64,000 nt of DNA, taken from contig CAWAGV010000002.1 in assembly GCA_963781725.1 (NCBI GenBank), positions 372,001-436,000 of the forward strand, read 5' to 3'. The notes below the pieces were generated by a model that saw only the letters and a list, made by a program, of their open reading frames with translations, had not been told where the DNA came from and ran no database searches. Of the stretch, positions 51,169 to 59,376 are shown piece after piece; position 1 is the stretch's first letter; every line of letters starts with the position of its first letter. Made by a program: the position numbers and the translations under genes. The stretch is from BOG-931 sp963781725 (GTDB lineage Bacteria > Pseudomonadota > Alphaproteobacteria > Rhizobiales > Xanthobacteraceae).

Positions 51169-53376
51169 ATGACCCAGCACACCGCGATGCCGGCCCCGAG
51201 CCGCCGCAATTTTCTCAAAACCACCGCCGGCCTCACGTTCGCTTTCGCGGTCGCGCCGGACGTCCTCGGGCAATTCGACGATGCTTTCGCCGATGCTCCG
51301 GCGCAAAACGGCGCTTACGCCCCGAATGTCTGGCTGGCGATCGCGCCGGACGGCACCATCACTGTGGTGTCGCCGGCAGCGGAAATGGGGCAAGGCTCGT
51401 TCACAACGCTTCCGCTCATCATCGCCGAAGAACTCGACGCCGACTGGTCGAAAGTGCGGCCGGTGGTCCCGACCGATTGGGACGACAAGAAATTCGGCAA
51501 CCCGGCGTATGGCTACACATTCCAAACCTCCGCCAGCGCCTCGGTGCACGGTTATTTCACGCCGCTTCGACTTGCCGGCGCACAGGCGCGCCGCGTGCTG
51601 CTCGATGCGGTCGCGGCGAAATGGGGCGTGCCGGTCGGCGAGCTGTCCACCGAGCCAAGCATCGTCGTCCACCAGCCTTCCGGCCGGCGCATCAGCTACG
51701 GCGAGGTCGCCGCGTTCGCCGCCGCTCCTGCCAGACTGCCGGACATTGCCGAAAGCGATCTGAAACCGGCGGCGAGCTTCCGGTTGATCGGCAAGGATAC
51801 CGGCCGCCTCGACGTGCCGTTGAAAGTCGACGGCACGGCCAAATTCGGCATGGACGTTGAACTGCCCGGCATGGTCTACGCCGCGGTGCTGCAATCGCCT
51901 TATGCCGGCGGCGCGCCGCTGGAGATCGACGATGCGCGGTCGCGCGCCGTCCCCGGCGTCACCGCTATCGTGAAGCTGCCTGAAGGCGTCGGCGTTATCG
52001 GCACAAGCGTCGAAAGCGTGCAGGCCGCCAAGAAGCTGCTCAAGGTCACCTGGGGCGACGCAACCGGGGCGCATCTCGACAGCGAGCATGCGCTTGAGGA
52101 TTTTGCCGCCATCGGCCGTGACCTGAGCCGGAACGGCGTGCCGTTCGAGAACACCGGCGATGCCAGGGCCGCGATGGCGAACGCCAAGCGCGTGTTTCGC
52201 GGCGATTACCGCACGCGCTACGTTTATCACGCCCAGATGGAGCCGATGAACGCAACCGCCGCGGTCAGTCCCGACGGCAAATCGGCCGAGTTGTGGTGCG
52301 GCACGCAAGCAGCCAGCAGCCTGCTCGAAGGCGTCGCCCGCATCCTGGACACCGACCGCTCGAAGCTCACACTGCACCAGCAATTCCTCGGCGGCGGATA
52401 CGGACGCCGCGGCAACCATGAAGCGGTGTTCGACGTGGTTCGCCTTGCCAAGACGGTCGGCAAGCCGGTGAAGCTGATCTGGACCCGCGAGGACGACGTC
52501 AGGGGCGGCAAATTCCGGCCGATGACCGCGCATCACATCGAGGCCGGGTTCGATGACGCCGGCAAGCTCGTCGCCTGGCATCATCGCGTCGTCGCGGAAT
52601 CGGTGGTGGCCTATTCCAGCGGCAATCCAAAGCCCCGGCAGGACCGGATCGTGATGAAGGGCTCGCCCGTCCCGCAATACCCGGTCGCCAACAAGCTCGC
52701 CGAGCATGTGATCGAGAATCGCGGAGCGCGGCTCTCGCCGTGGCGCGGCGTCGGCAACGGACACAACGCGTTCGCCATCGAAAGCTTCGTCGACGACATG
52801 GCGAAAGACCTCGGCAAGGACCCCGTGGCATTTCGCCTGGAACTGACCGAAGGCGTGCCGCGCATGCAGCACCTGCTGCAAACGGTCGCCGCTATGTCCG
52901 ACTGGAAGCGCAAACGGACCGACACGGCCGTCGGCATCGCAACCATGGTGAAGGACGACACGCTCGCGGCCGGCGTCGCCGAAGTTTCGGCGGACCGCAA
53001 GACCGGCAAAATCAAAGTGCATAATTTCTGGGCCGCCGTCGACGCCGGCATCGCAGTGCAGCCGCGCAATCTCGCCGCACAGACCGAAGGCAGCATCGTC
53101 TACGCGCTGGGCTCGGTGCTGCGCGAAACAATCACGATAAAAGACGGTCACGTGCTGCAATCGAATTACAGCGACTATGAAGTGGCCCGCATGTCGGACG
53201 TGCCAAATATCCAGATCGAGATCGTGTCAACGGACAACAAGCCGACCGGCGGCGGCGAGGAAGGCGTGCCGCTGACTGCCGGCGCGATCGGCAACGCGAT
53301 CGCCGCCTTAACAGGGACGCGGCTGTACGAGCTGCCGTTCTCGCCCGACCGGGTGCGCGGCGCGCTCGGAGCCTGA
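51169..53376 (+). CDS. iorB: Molybdopterin-binding subunit of isoquinoline 1-oxidoreductase-type enzyme
   Basis: A 735-residue molybdenum hydroxylase of the xanthine dehydrogenase family with the permuted IorB layout. The leader MTQHTAMPAPSRRNFLKTTAG carries a twin-arginine motif, so the complex is probably exported to the periplasm by Tat with its small subunit riding along. Mature domains show NVWLAIAPDGTITVVSPAAEMGQGSFT, GGGYGRRGNHEAVFDVV and LSPWRGVGNGHNAFAIES. The C-terminal GGGEEGVPLTAGAIGNAI contains the expected catalytic glutamate region. Substrate unknown; similar enzymes act on N-heterocycles or aldehydes. Confidence 0.92.
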   Translation: MTQHTAMPAPSRRNFLKTTAGLTFAFAVAPDVLGQFDDAFADAPAQNGAYAPNVWLAIAPDGTITVVSPAAEMGQGSFTTLPLIIAEELDADWSKVRPVVPTDWDDKKFGNPAYGYTFQTSASASVHGYFTPLRLAGAQARRVLLDAVAAKWGVPVGELSTEPSIVVHQPSGRRISYGEVAAFAAAPARLPDIAESDLKPAASFRLIGKDTGRLDVPLKVDGTAKFGMDVELPGMVYAAVLQSPYAGGAPLEIDDARSRAVPGVTAIVKLPEGVGVIGTSVESVQAAKKLLKVTWGDATGAHLDSEHALEDFAAIGRDLSRNGVPFENTGDARAAMANAKRVFRGDYRTRYVYHAQMEPMNATAAVSPDGKSAELWCGTQAASSLLEGVARILDTDRSKLTLHQQFLGGGYGRRGNHEAVFDVVRLAKTVGKPVKLIWTREDDVRGGKFRPMTAHHIEAGFDDAGKLVAWHHRVVAESVVAYSSGNPKPRQDRIVMKGSPVPQYPVANKLAEHVIENRGARLSPWRGVGNGHNAFAIESFVDDMAKDLGKDPVAFRLELTEGVPRMQHLLQTVAAMSDWKRKRTDTAVGIATMVKDDTLAAGVAEVSADRKTGKIKVHNFWAAVDAGIAVQPRNLAAQTEGSIVYALGSVLRETITIKDGHVLQSNYSDYEVARMSDVPNIQIEIVSTDNKPTGGGEEGVPLTAGAIGNAIAALTGTRLYELPFSPDRVRGALGA

Positions 53377-53433
53377 GAGAACTTAGCCCGGCAGTGCGGC
53401 CCGACCGCTTCGGGCTTTGCCGACGAATGAACG

Positions 53434-54909
53434 CTAGCCGGCGCCGCCGGGACGGTCGCGGTGCGATATCTCGACAACGCGCGCCCGCGCCGCCAGCTGA
53501 TCGACCAGCGCGTCGGCCTTGGCCTTGTTGGCGTCGTCGAGATTGGCGTCCCATTCGTCGAGCAGATAAACCTTCGCCCGGGTCGCGTTGACGATCTCTT
53601 CCAGCGACTTCAATTGCCGCTCGCCGGAGGAGAAGCCGAGCTTCTTGTCCATCGATTCCGCCACCACGACCACGTCGTCCTCGTCGTCGCCTTCGACGTC
53701 GACCGGCACCACACCGCCGGTGAATTGAAAGGCCAGCCGGTCCGTCGTCGGCCAGTAATAGGCGCGATTTCTCAGTTCGGTCTTGAGACTGGCCAGCAGC
53801 GTGGATTTTCCAGAGCCGTTGCCGCCGCGCACATTGACCCGGCCGGTCGGATGCGCGAGCGCAACGCGCACGGCGTCGCCGACCGAAGACACCACATTGG
53901 CGTTATCGTCTTCGCGCAACACCAGCCGGTCGAATTTGATGCGCTCGTCAAAGTCCACGCCGGGTTCCGGCAACATGTTGTTGGCGACGCCGCCGAATCG
54001 GGTCCAGATCGCGATGAAATCGTTCCAGCCGGACGCGAGCAGATGCAGCTCGTAGGTCATCTCGATCTGCCGCGGCAGGGTGGTGGCGAGCCCGACCAGC
54101 AACGCGGTATTGCCGGCGTTGTGGACGGCGACGACGGTAACGGTGGTGAACACAATCGCGAGGCTGACGATGCCGCTCATCGCGCTCATACCCTCGCGCG
54201 CGACAATCGCCTTGATCTGAGCGGTCAGGCCTTCGCGTAACCGCGACTTGAAGCCGCCGAACCAGAGGCGAAGGTTATAAGCATTGCCGCTGAACACGTT
54301 ATCCCACGCCGTATAACCCTGCGCGGTGATGCGATTGTTCATGCGCTGATTCTCCAGATACGTCTGTGCAATCGGCTTCTGCAGCACCCATTGCATCAGC
54401 AGAAGAGCGGCGAACGCGCCGACATAGGCAAACGGCAAGCTGATATCGATCTCGGCGCCGAGCACCACGGAATTGAAAACCAGCCCGAGGAAAAGCTTGA
54501 GCGCGAACTCGAGCTCGTACATCACGTTGAAGAAGCACTGGAACGTCTCGCCGGTGAGAAACGGCTCGACCTGCTCGCGCGCCGGCTTGTCGTTGAACAG
54601 CTTGACCTTGCCGCGGTTCTCCCGGGCAAAGCGCAGCATGAATTTGCCGAAGCCGCGGTAGCCGGCACGCTCCGCGAACACCCAGCTGATCACGCCGACG
54701 ACATAGGACGCCGACTGCGCGGTGAGGATCCAGATCAGATCTTTGATGATAAAATGTCCGACCGCGACCCGCTCGCCGGCGTTGATGACGAGGTAGGTCG
54801 TGGTTGCGGCCAACATCGCCTCCACGACCATCAGCACGATCATCACAAACAGCGACGGGCTCAACAGGAAGCTCGCCAATTCCCAGCGTGAAATCTGCTT
54901 CGTCGCCAT
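53434..54909 (-). CDS. Divergent ABC-type membrane ATPase
   Basis: A 491-residue protein with five to six hydrophobic segments in residues 14-300, so it is a half-transporter-like permease fused to an ATPase. The ATPase is compact: Walker A RGGNGSGKST at 361-370, signature variant LGFSSGERQ at 424-432, Walker B VYLLDEWDANLDD at 447-459 and H-loop ISHRD near 483, with the chain ending directly after. I see no clear Q-loop; an acidic EGDDEDD insert sits before the signature. It is not a typical MsbA or SbmA protein. It follows the cyclic-nucleotide-binding membrane gene by 66 bp on the same strand, and a cNMP-gated channel is divergent. Possible role: nucleotide-linked transport or membrane stress; not known. 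Confidence 0.8.
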   Translation of the reverse strand: MATKQISRWELASFLLSPSLFVMIVLMVVEAMLAATTTYLVINAGERVAVGHFIIKDLIWILTAQSASYVVGVISWVFAERAGYRGFGKFMLRFARENRGKVKLFNDKPAREQVEPFLTGETFQCFFNVMYELEFALKLFLGLVFNSVVLGAEIDISLPFAYVGAFAALLLMQWVLQKPIAQTYLENQRMNNRITAQGYTAWDNVFSGNAYNLRLWFGGFKSRLREGLTAQIKAIVAREGMSAMSGIVSLAIVFTTVTVVAVHNAGNTALLVGLATTLPRQIEMTYELHLLASGWNDFIAIWTRFGGVANNMLPEPGVDFDERIKFDRLVLREDDNANVVSSVGDAVRVALAHPTGRVNVRGGNGSGKSTLLASLKTELRNRAYYWPTTDRLAFQFTGGVVPVDVEGDDEDDVVVVAESMDKKLGFSSGERQLKSLEEIVNATRAKVYLLDEWDANLDDANKAKADALVDQLAARARVVEISHRDRPGGAG

Positions 54910-54975
54910 GCTGATCCCGGGTCAAAACGCCATGAGTGATAGCGAATCTTTGTTGCAGTCTAGCCGGACAGGAAA

Positions 54976-55614
54976 CTAGGCGCGCGAAGCTTGCGCCGAT
55001 TGCTGGCGTGCAAGCTCCGCCTTCATGCGGCCGACATTGTCGAACAGCCGCGCCGTCGCCAGACGCAGGAAATAGAAGCCGAATGTCGGATTTTGATAGT
55101 ACAGCTGCTCGACCTGCTCGTAGGTGATCGACAGCGCCTCGCCTTCCTCGATGCATTCCAGCGTCGCGGTCCGGCGATTGTCCGGTGCCAGCATCGCCAG
55201 TTCGCCGACCAATTGGCCCGGCATGATCTCGATGCCGAGTTCAATCAGCAGGTAGCGCCCGGTTACCGGGCAGAACATTTCATTCGCCGTCTCGCCCTTC
55301 GCAAACAACACGTCGCCCTTGCGGTAGTGCCGCCCGCTCATGAACGGCTTGAGCCAATCCATGGAGGTATTGCCGCGAATGGCGCCGCGCACGTTCCGGA
55401 TCAGGACCAGCATCTGATACAGCCGGTAGGCATTGAGCGGCAGCGCCACCGCCTGCAGCACGAACGGCACCCACTCATGCGACACCGCGTAGAACGCGAT
55501 CAGGAAGCAGTTGGCGACGATAGCGAGGATGCGCAGCGGGACCATCGTTTTGGTCGAAGCCGTCGCAACGATGAATAGCGATCCGACGCTATTAAAAAGG
55601 TCTGTCCAGTGCAT
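54976..55614 (-). CDS. Membrane protein with C-terminal cyclic-nucleotide-binding domain
   Basis: A 212-residue protein with two to three N-terminal transmembrane helices (about residues 9-72, for example VPLRILAIVANCFLIAFYAV). A cyclic nucleotide-binding domain follows from about 90 to 190. HYRKGDVLFAKGETANEMF opens the domain, and the phosphate-binding cassette is GQLVGELAMLAPDNRRTATL, keeping a Glu and Arg as in true ligand-binding domains. The short membrane anchor plus cNMP domain resembles Popeye-type topology. The ATG at 55612-55614 has a strong GGAGGGGC site. It lies upstream of the ABC-type gene on the same strand and divergent from the MloK1-like channel. Confidence 0.85.
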   Translation of the reverse strand: MHWTDLFNSVGSLFIVATASTKTMVPLRILAIVANCFLIAFYAVSHEWVPFVLQAVALPLNAYRLYQMLVLIRNVRGAIRGNTSMDWLKPFMSGRHYRKGDVLFAKGETANEMFCPVTGRYLLIELGIEIMPGQLVGELAMLAPDNRRTATLECIEEGEALSITYEQVEQLYYQNPTFGFYFLRLATARLFDNVGRMKAELARQQSAQASRA

Positions 55615-55841
55615 AGTGCCCCTCCGCCACTTTCCGCGCCCCGATCGCAAAGACGCAGCGTGGATTCGCGCAATTTAAAGCCTTATCCAGTCCCGGCAAA
55701 TGATGGTTAATTTACCGCATTGGTGCGAAATCATGTCATCCTGCCGCCCCGGGCGTGCTATTTTCATTTGGTCGCGGCAGTGGTAGCGGCGTATTTTAGG
55801 ACGAGCTTGGCGCGCCATTGGCGCCGCCGCGAGACATGGGT

Positions 55842-55879
55842 CGCATACCGATAAGGCATTCGCATACCGGCAAGGCAAA
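55842..55879. repeat. Tandem 19-bp imperfect repeat before the channel gene
   Basis: CGCATACCGATAAGGCATT (55842-55860) is followed directly by CGCATACCGGCAAGGCAAA (55861-55879), 15 of 19 identical. The second copy contains the ribosome-binding site AAGG and runs into the ATG at 55879. Probably a local duplication. Confidence 0.6.
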
Positions 55880-57006
55880 TGTACAGCGCCGCCCCTATAC
55901 GCCGCTTTGGCGCCTCATCGCTCGGCCAATTCGTGGTTCTCGCGATCGGCCTCGGCGCGATGACGGCTTACTCGGTTCCCGACCTGGCGAAGTCGGCCAG
56001 CATCTGGCTCAATGCCTGCCTGTGGTGTTGCCTCGCCTATTTCGCGGTTGAGGGCGTCGTTCGTTACCGGGCGGCGGCCCAGGCTGGCGATGCCAGAAGC
56101 TATTTGCTGTCGCCATCCGGAATCGTCGACCTCGTCGCGATTTTTCCCGTGCCGCTGGCCTTGGTGCTGGGCGTCGCGCCGGCGACGAGCTGGCTGTTCG
56201 CCGCGCTGTGGATTCTGAAGCTCGCGCAAAACTCGCCGGGCTTCGCGCTGCTCGGCCGCGTGTTCCTGCTCGAAGCCAAGCCGCTCGCCGGCGTGCTGGC
56301 GCTGTTCCTGATCATTCTCGTTCTGTCGTCGGCAACCATGCATGTGATCGAGCGCGAGGATCAGCCCGGCGCTTTCGGGACACTGCCGGCGGCGCTGTGG
56401 TGGGCGGTGGTGACGCTGACCACGACCGGTTACGGCGACGAGGTGCCGCATACCACGCTCGGCCACATCGTCGGCTCGTTCGTCATGATCTGCGGCATCG
56501 CGACGTTCGGTCTGTGGACCGGCATTCTCGCAACCGGTTTCGCGGCGGAAAGCCGCCGCCGCAATTTCATCCAGACCTGGGACCTGGTCAGCAAGGTGCC
56601 GTTCTTCCAGACGCTCGATCCGTCTGCCATCGCCGAGATTACGCACATGCTGCGCCGCCTGGAGGTGCCGCCGAAAACCGCCATCATCCGGCGCGGCAAG
56701 GTCGGCGACTGCATGTATTTCATCGCCGACGGCGAGGTGCAGGTCGAGGTCAAGCCGGCGCCGGTCCGGCTCGGCGCCGGCTCGTTCTTCGGCGAACTGG
56801 CGCTGCTCGGCAACTCGATCCGCACCGCAAACGTTTCAACCACTGTGGCTTCGACGCTGCTCATTCTCGACCTTGCCGATTTCCGCACGCTGACCGCGCA
56901 TCACCCGGAGCTCGCGCGCGCGATTGACGCCGAAGCGCGGCGGCGCACGACGGAAAATCTGCAAGTGCGCGAATTGCAGATCAAGAGCGGCGCGACACCG
57001 TCCTGA
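55879..57006 (+). CDS. MloK1-like cyclic-nucleotide-gated potassium channel
   Basis: A 375-residue channel with six transmembrane segments, pore helix and selectivity filter TLTTTGYGDEVPHTT (TTTGYGD), then a cyclic nucleotide-binding domain with MYFIADGEVQVEVK and the phosphate-binding cassette GSFFGELALLGNSIRTANVS including the conserved Arg. The layout and size match MloK1 of Mesorhizobium loti. It would pass K+ on binding cAMP or a related nucleotide. The divergent neighbour is another membrane cNMP-binding protein, and the ABC-type gene follows that one, so the three may sense the same nucleotide. The start ATG overlaps a tandem repeat. Confidence 0.92.
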   Translation: MYSAAPIRRFGASSLGQFVVLAIGLGAMTAYSVPDLAKSASIWLNACLWCCLAYFAVEGVVRYRAAAQAGDARSYLLSPSGIVDLVAIFPVPLALVLGVAPATSWLFAALWILKLAQNSPGFALLGRVFLLEAKPLAGVLALFLIILVLSSATMHVIEREDQPGAFGTLPAALWWAVVTLTTTGYGDEVPHTTLGHIVGSFVMICGIATFGLWTGILATGFAAESRRRNFIQTWDLVSKVPFFQTLDPSAIAEITHMLRRLEVPPKTAIIRRGKVGDCMYFIADGEVQVEVKPAPVRLGAGSFFGELALLGNSIRTANVSTTVASTLLILDLADFRTLTAHHPELARAIDAEARRRTTENLQVRELQIKSGATPS

Positions 57007-57017
57007 TCCGCGCCGCA

Positions 57018-58067
57018 TCAATCGAACAGCGGATTGACAATGAGGCTCGCGGCTTCGCCGCTTTGGCCGACCAGGACCGGCGCACCGACCAGCACGGTTT
57101 GACCGCCGAGCGTCAGGACGCCCTGCGCCGAAACCAGCGTGCCGGGCAGCGGCGGTCTGGCGCCTTCGAGGCGCGATCCGGTCAGCGGATCGAGCGGCTG
57201 CGACAACCGGCAACCCTCGACCAGCCATGAGCGGAAGCCGACAAATCCCTCGCCGCCCGGCAACCGGGCCGCGGCCTGCGCAAATTGCGCAGCCGCCTGC
57301 TGCGCCACCGCGCGATCGCAGAACGAGCGGACCAGGCGCACCCAGACGCCCTTGTAAGCCACGGTAGCGCGCAGCGCGAACGTCTTGCCGGGAACGGCCT
57401 CGCCCTCGATGCGCACGAAACGCGAATCTTTGTCGAGATCGGCCGCGGCCGCGATATAGATCTCCTCGGCGCCGCGTTCGCGGGCGGTGGTCTCGACCGC
57501 GGCAATCTTGGCGTTCAGCGTGTCGCCCGGCGCCGCAGACAGCGCACGATGCGCGATGTCCGCCGCCTTGGTTGCCAGGGCGACTTCGGCAGGATCGGCG
57601 CGGCCCCGCAGATTTTCGAACAGCGCGCTGGCGTCGCGCAATGACAGGTCCGGGCCGCCCTCGCGCAGATCATCGGCAATGCCCGCCGACAGCCCGTCGA
57701 AATCGACGACGCCGACCGCCGCGTTGTTCTGCTTGGCGGCAATCTGCTGCGCGGCCTTCAGCCCGATCCGCGGCGTATGCAGGACTTCGCCGAGGCGGCT
57801 GACACGCTCGATCCAGGATTTGACGCGAAAACTCAGCGCCGCCACCAGATAAGGCGCATCGTCGGCCGGCAGCACCAGCACGGCTTCGGACCAGTATGGC
57901 ACGAATCCGGCAAGCCAGGACACGCCGGCCGGGCGCGTATTGTTGGTATAGACGACCAGCGCATCGAGCTTTGCCGCGCGCATCGCCGCGCGGGTGCGCT
58001 CCAGCCGCGCATCAAACACCGCATCGGGTAATTCCACGAGCGAACGGGCGATCAGGCCGCGGCGCAT
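57018..58067 (-). CDS. M24-fold (creatinase/aminopeptidase-like) protein lacking metal ligands
   Basis: A 349-residue protein that starts like the creatinase N-terminal domain (LERTRAAMRAAKLDALVVYTNNTRPAGVSWLAGFVPYWSE). It has a pita-bread-like C-terminal half, but none of the five metal ligands of M24 peptidases is recognisable where they are expected. The last domain ends with GGQTVLVGAPVLVGQSG. It is thus a pseudo-enzyme, a non-metal hydrolase as in creatinase, or a partner of the next gene. It is 18 bp downstream of a second M24-fold gene on the same strand, so the two are one operon. Confidence 0.75.
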   Translation of the reverse strand: MRRGLIARSLVELPDAVFDARLERTRAAMRAAKLDALVVYTNNTRPAGVSWLAGFVPYWSEAVLVLPADDAPYLVAALSFRVKSWIERVSRLGEVLHTPRIGLKAAQQIAAKQNNAAVGVVDFDGLSAGIADDLREGGPDLSLRDASALFENLRGRADPAEVALATKAADIAHRALSAAPGDTLNAKIAAVETTARERGAEEIYIAAAADLDKDSRFVRIEGEAVPGKTFALRATVAYKGVWVRLVRSFCDRAVAQQAAAQFAQAAARLPGGEGFVGFRSWLVEGCRLSQPLDPLTGSRLEGARPPLPGTLVSAQGVLTLGGQTVLVGAPVLVGQSGEAASLIVNPLFD

Positions 58068-58085
58068 TTGCTTATGTCTCTTTCT

Positions 58086-59213
58086 CTAAGCTGCAACTTC
58101 GAACAATTCGCGCGGCGTCTTGCAAAGGACTTCGACACCGCTGTCGGTCACCACGATCGCATCGCCGAGCACGATATAACCTGCGTCGGGATGGTAGGTG
58201 TTGGGATGCACGATGAGCGTCATGCCGGGCTCGAGCACGGTTTCCACATCTTCGAGGATATGCGGCTTGGAATCGGCGAACATGCCCATGCCGTGGCCGC
58301 GCACGCGGGTCCACTGGTTCGTGGTGTATTCGCCAAGGCCGTGTTTGCGAAACACGTCGTTCTCGGCCTTCGCCACGTCGGCGGCGCGCACGCCGGGCTT
58401 CACCGCGGCAATGCCGGCTTCCAGCGCTTCGACATAGACGGCAAAGGCCCGCTTCTGCGCCTCGGTGGCCTTGCCGACCACCAGCGTGCGGCAAATCTGC
58501 GCGAAGTAGCCCTGCACGGCCGGCGTCAGCTCCGTGGTTACGAGATCGCCGGCCGCAATCCGGCGCTCGGACGGCGGCGTCATACCGAAGACATCCTTGC
58601 CGCCGGAACCGATGATCATGAAATTGTCGGCGCAACCGTGCCGCCGCAAATACGCTTCAAGGTCGGCGACGATCTCGTATTGCCGCCGGCCCGGCCGAAC
58701 CGCGCGGATGAATTCGACATAGGCTTCATCGGCGATTTGCGCGGCGCGGCGCACGGCTGCGATCTCGCCCGGGCTTTTGTGCATCAGAAGCTTGTCGACC
58801 AGCGCGGTGGCATCCTCGAGCCGGAAGCGGCGGGACAAATCGGCAAGCCAGCGCGGGACGAATTTTCGCGGCGCCGCGGCGATACGGCTGTTGGCGACCC
58901 GGTCGAGCCGGATGCCGACCGCCTGCGCGATATTCGGCGCAAATTGCACCTTCACGCCGGGCGTTTCGAGCTCGGCGCGTTCGGCATCGGTGGCGCTGTC
59001 GAGAAACAGCTCGGCGTCGCCGCTCGCGGAGATCAGCACGATGCCGTGGCCTTCGAGAATGCCGAAGTCGGAGCCGTAGCGCAGGTAATCGCCCTGCCAG
59101 GCATTGCCGTAAAGCACGAGGTGCGCAATGCCGGCGTTGCGCATGGCGGCTGCAAGTTTCTGTCGCCGTTCGTCAGCAAGCATGGGAAAGCCGGTGATCT
59201 GGAGGGAAGACAT
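58086..59213 (-). CDS. M24-family peptidase-fold protein (creatinase-like)
   Basis: A 375-residue protein with an N-terminal creatinase-type domain and a C-terminal M24 domain starting MHKSPGEIAAVRRAAQIADEAY. The GHGMGMF histidine is present. The aspartates and glutamates usually binding metal are replaced: TTELTP and FAQICRT instead of DxG...SDxTRT, VHPNTY instead of xEPxxY. Creatinase itself is metal-free, so a C-N hydrolase for a small amidine or amide compound is possible. The neighbouring partner is even more divergent. The ATG at 59211-59213 is convincing. Function beyond the fold is not assigned. Confidence 0.8.
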   Translation of the reverse strand: MSSLQITGFPMLADERRQKLAAAMRNAGIAHLVLYGNAWQGDYLRYGSDFGILEGHGIVLISASGDAELFLDSATDAERAELETPGVKVQFAPNIAQAVGIRLDRVANSRIAAAPRKFVPRWLADLSRRFRLEDATALVDKLLMHKSPGEIAAVRRAAQIADEAYVEFIRAVRPGRRQYEIVADLEAYLRRHGCADNFMIIGSGGKDVFGMTPPSERRIAAGDLVTTELTPAVQGYFAQICRTLVVGKATEAQKRAFAVYVEALEAGIAAVKPGVRAADVAKAENDVFRKHGLGEYTTNQWTRVRGHGMGMFADSKPHILEDVETVLEPGMTLIVHPNTYHPDAGYIVLGDAIVVTDSGVEVLCKTPRELFEVAA

Positions 59214-59376
59214 CGGGAAAACGTGGCATGATTATACTAGCCATTTATACCAACCTCGGGCCTTCATACGAGGGGTCCAACTGTCGCCGGAATTCAACGC
59301 CACCATACTGGAAAGTCATTTTTTGCCGCTGCAAGATCAGTCCCTATACGCCGCCTGCCAAATTGAGCTTCCCAAA

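Noticed and set aside
50614..53160. An 848-codon open frame on the strand opposite iorAB, and a similar 505-codon frame opposite serA.
   Set aside because: Codon-position effects in GC-rich genes produce such antisense frames. Neither has family motifs or a ribosome-binding site, and both overlap genes with complete conserved domains.
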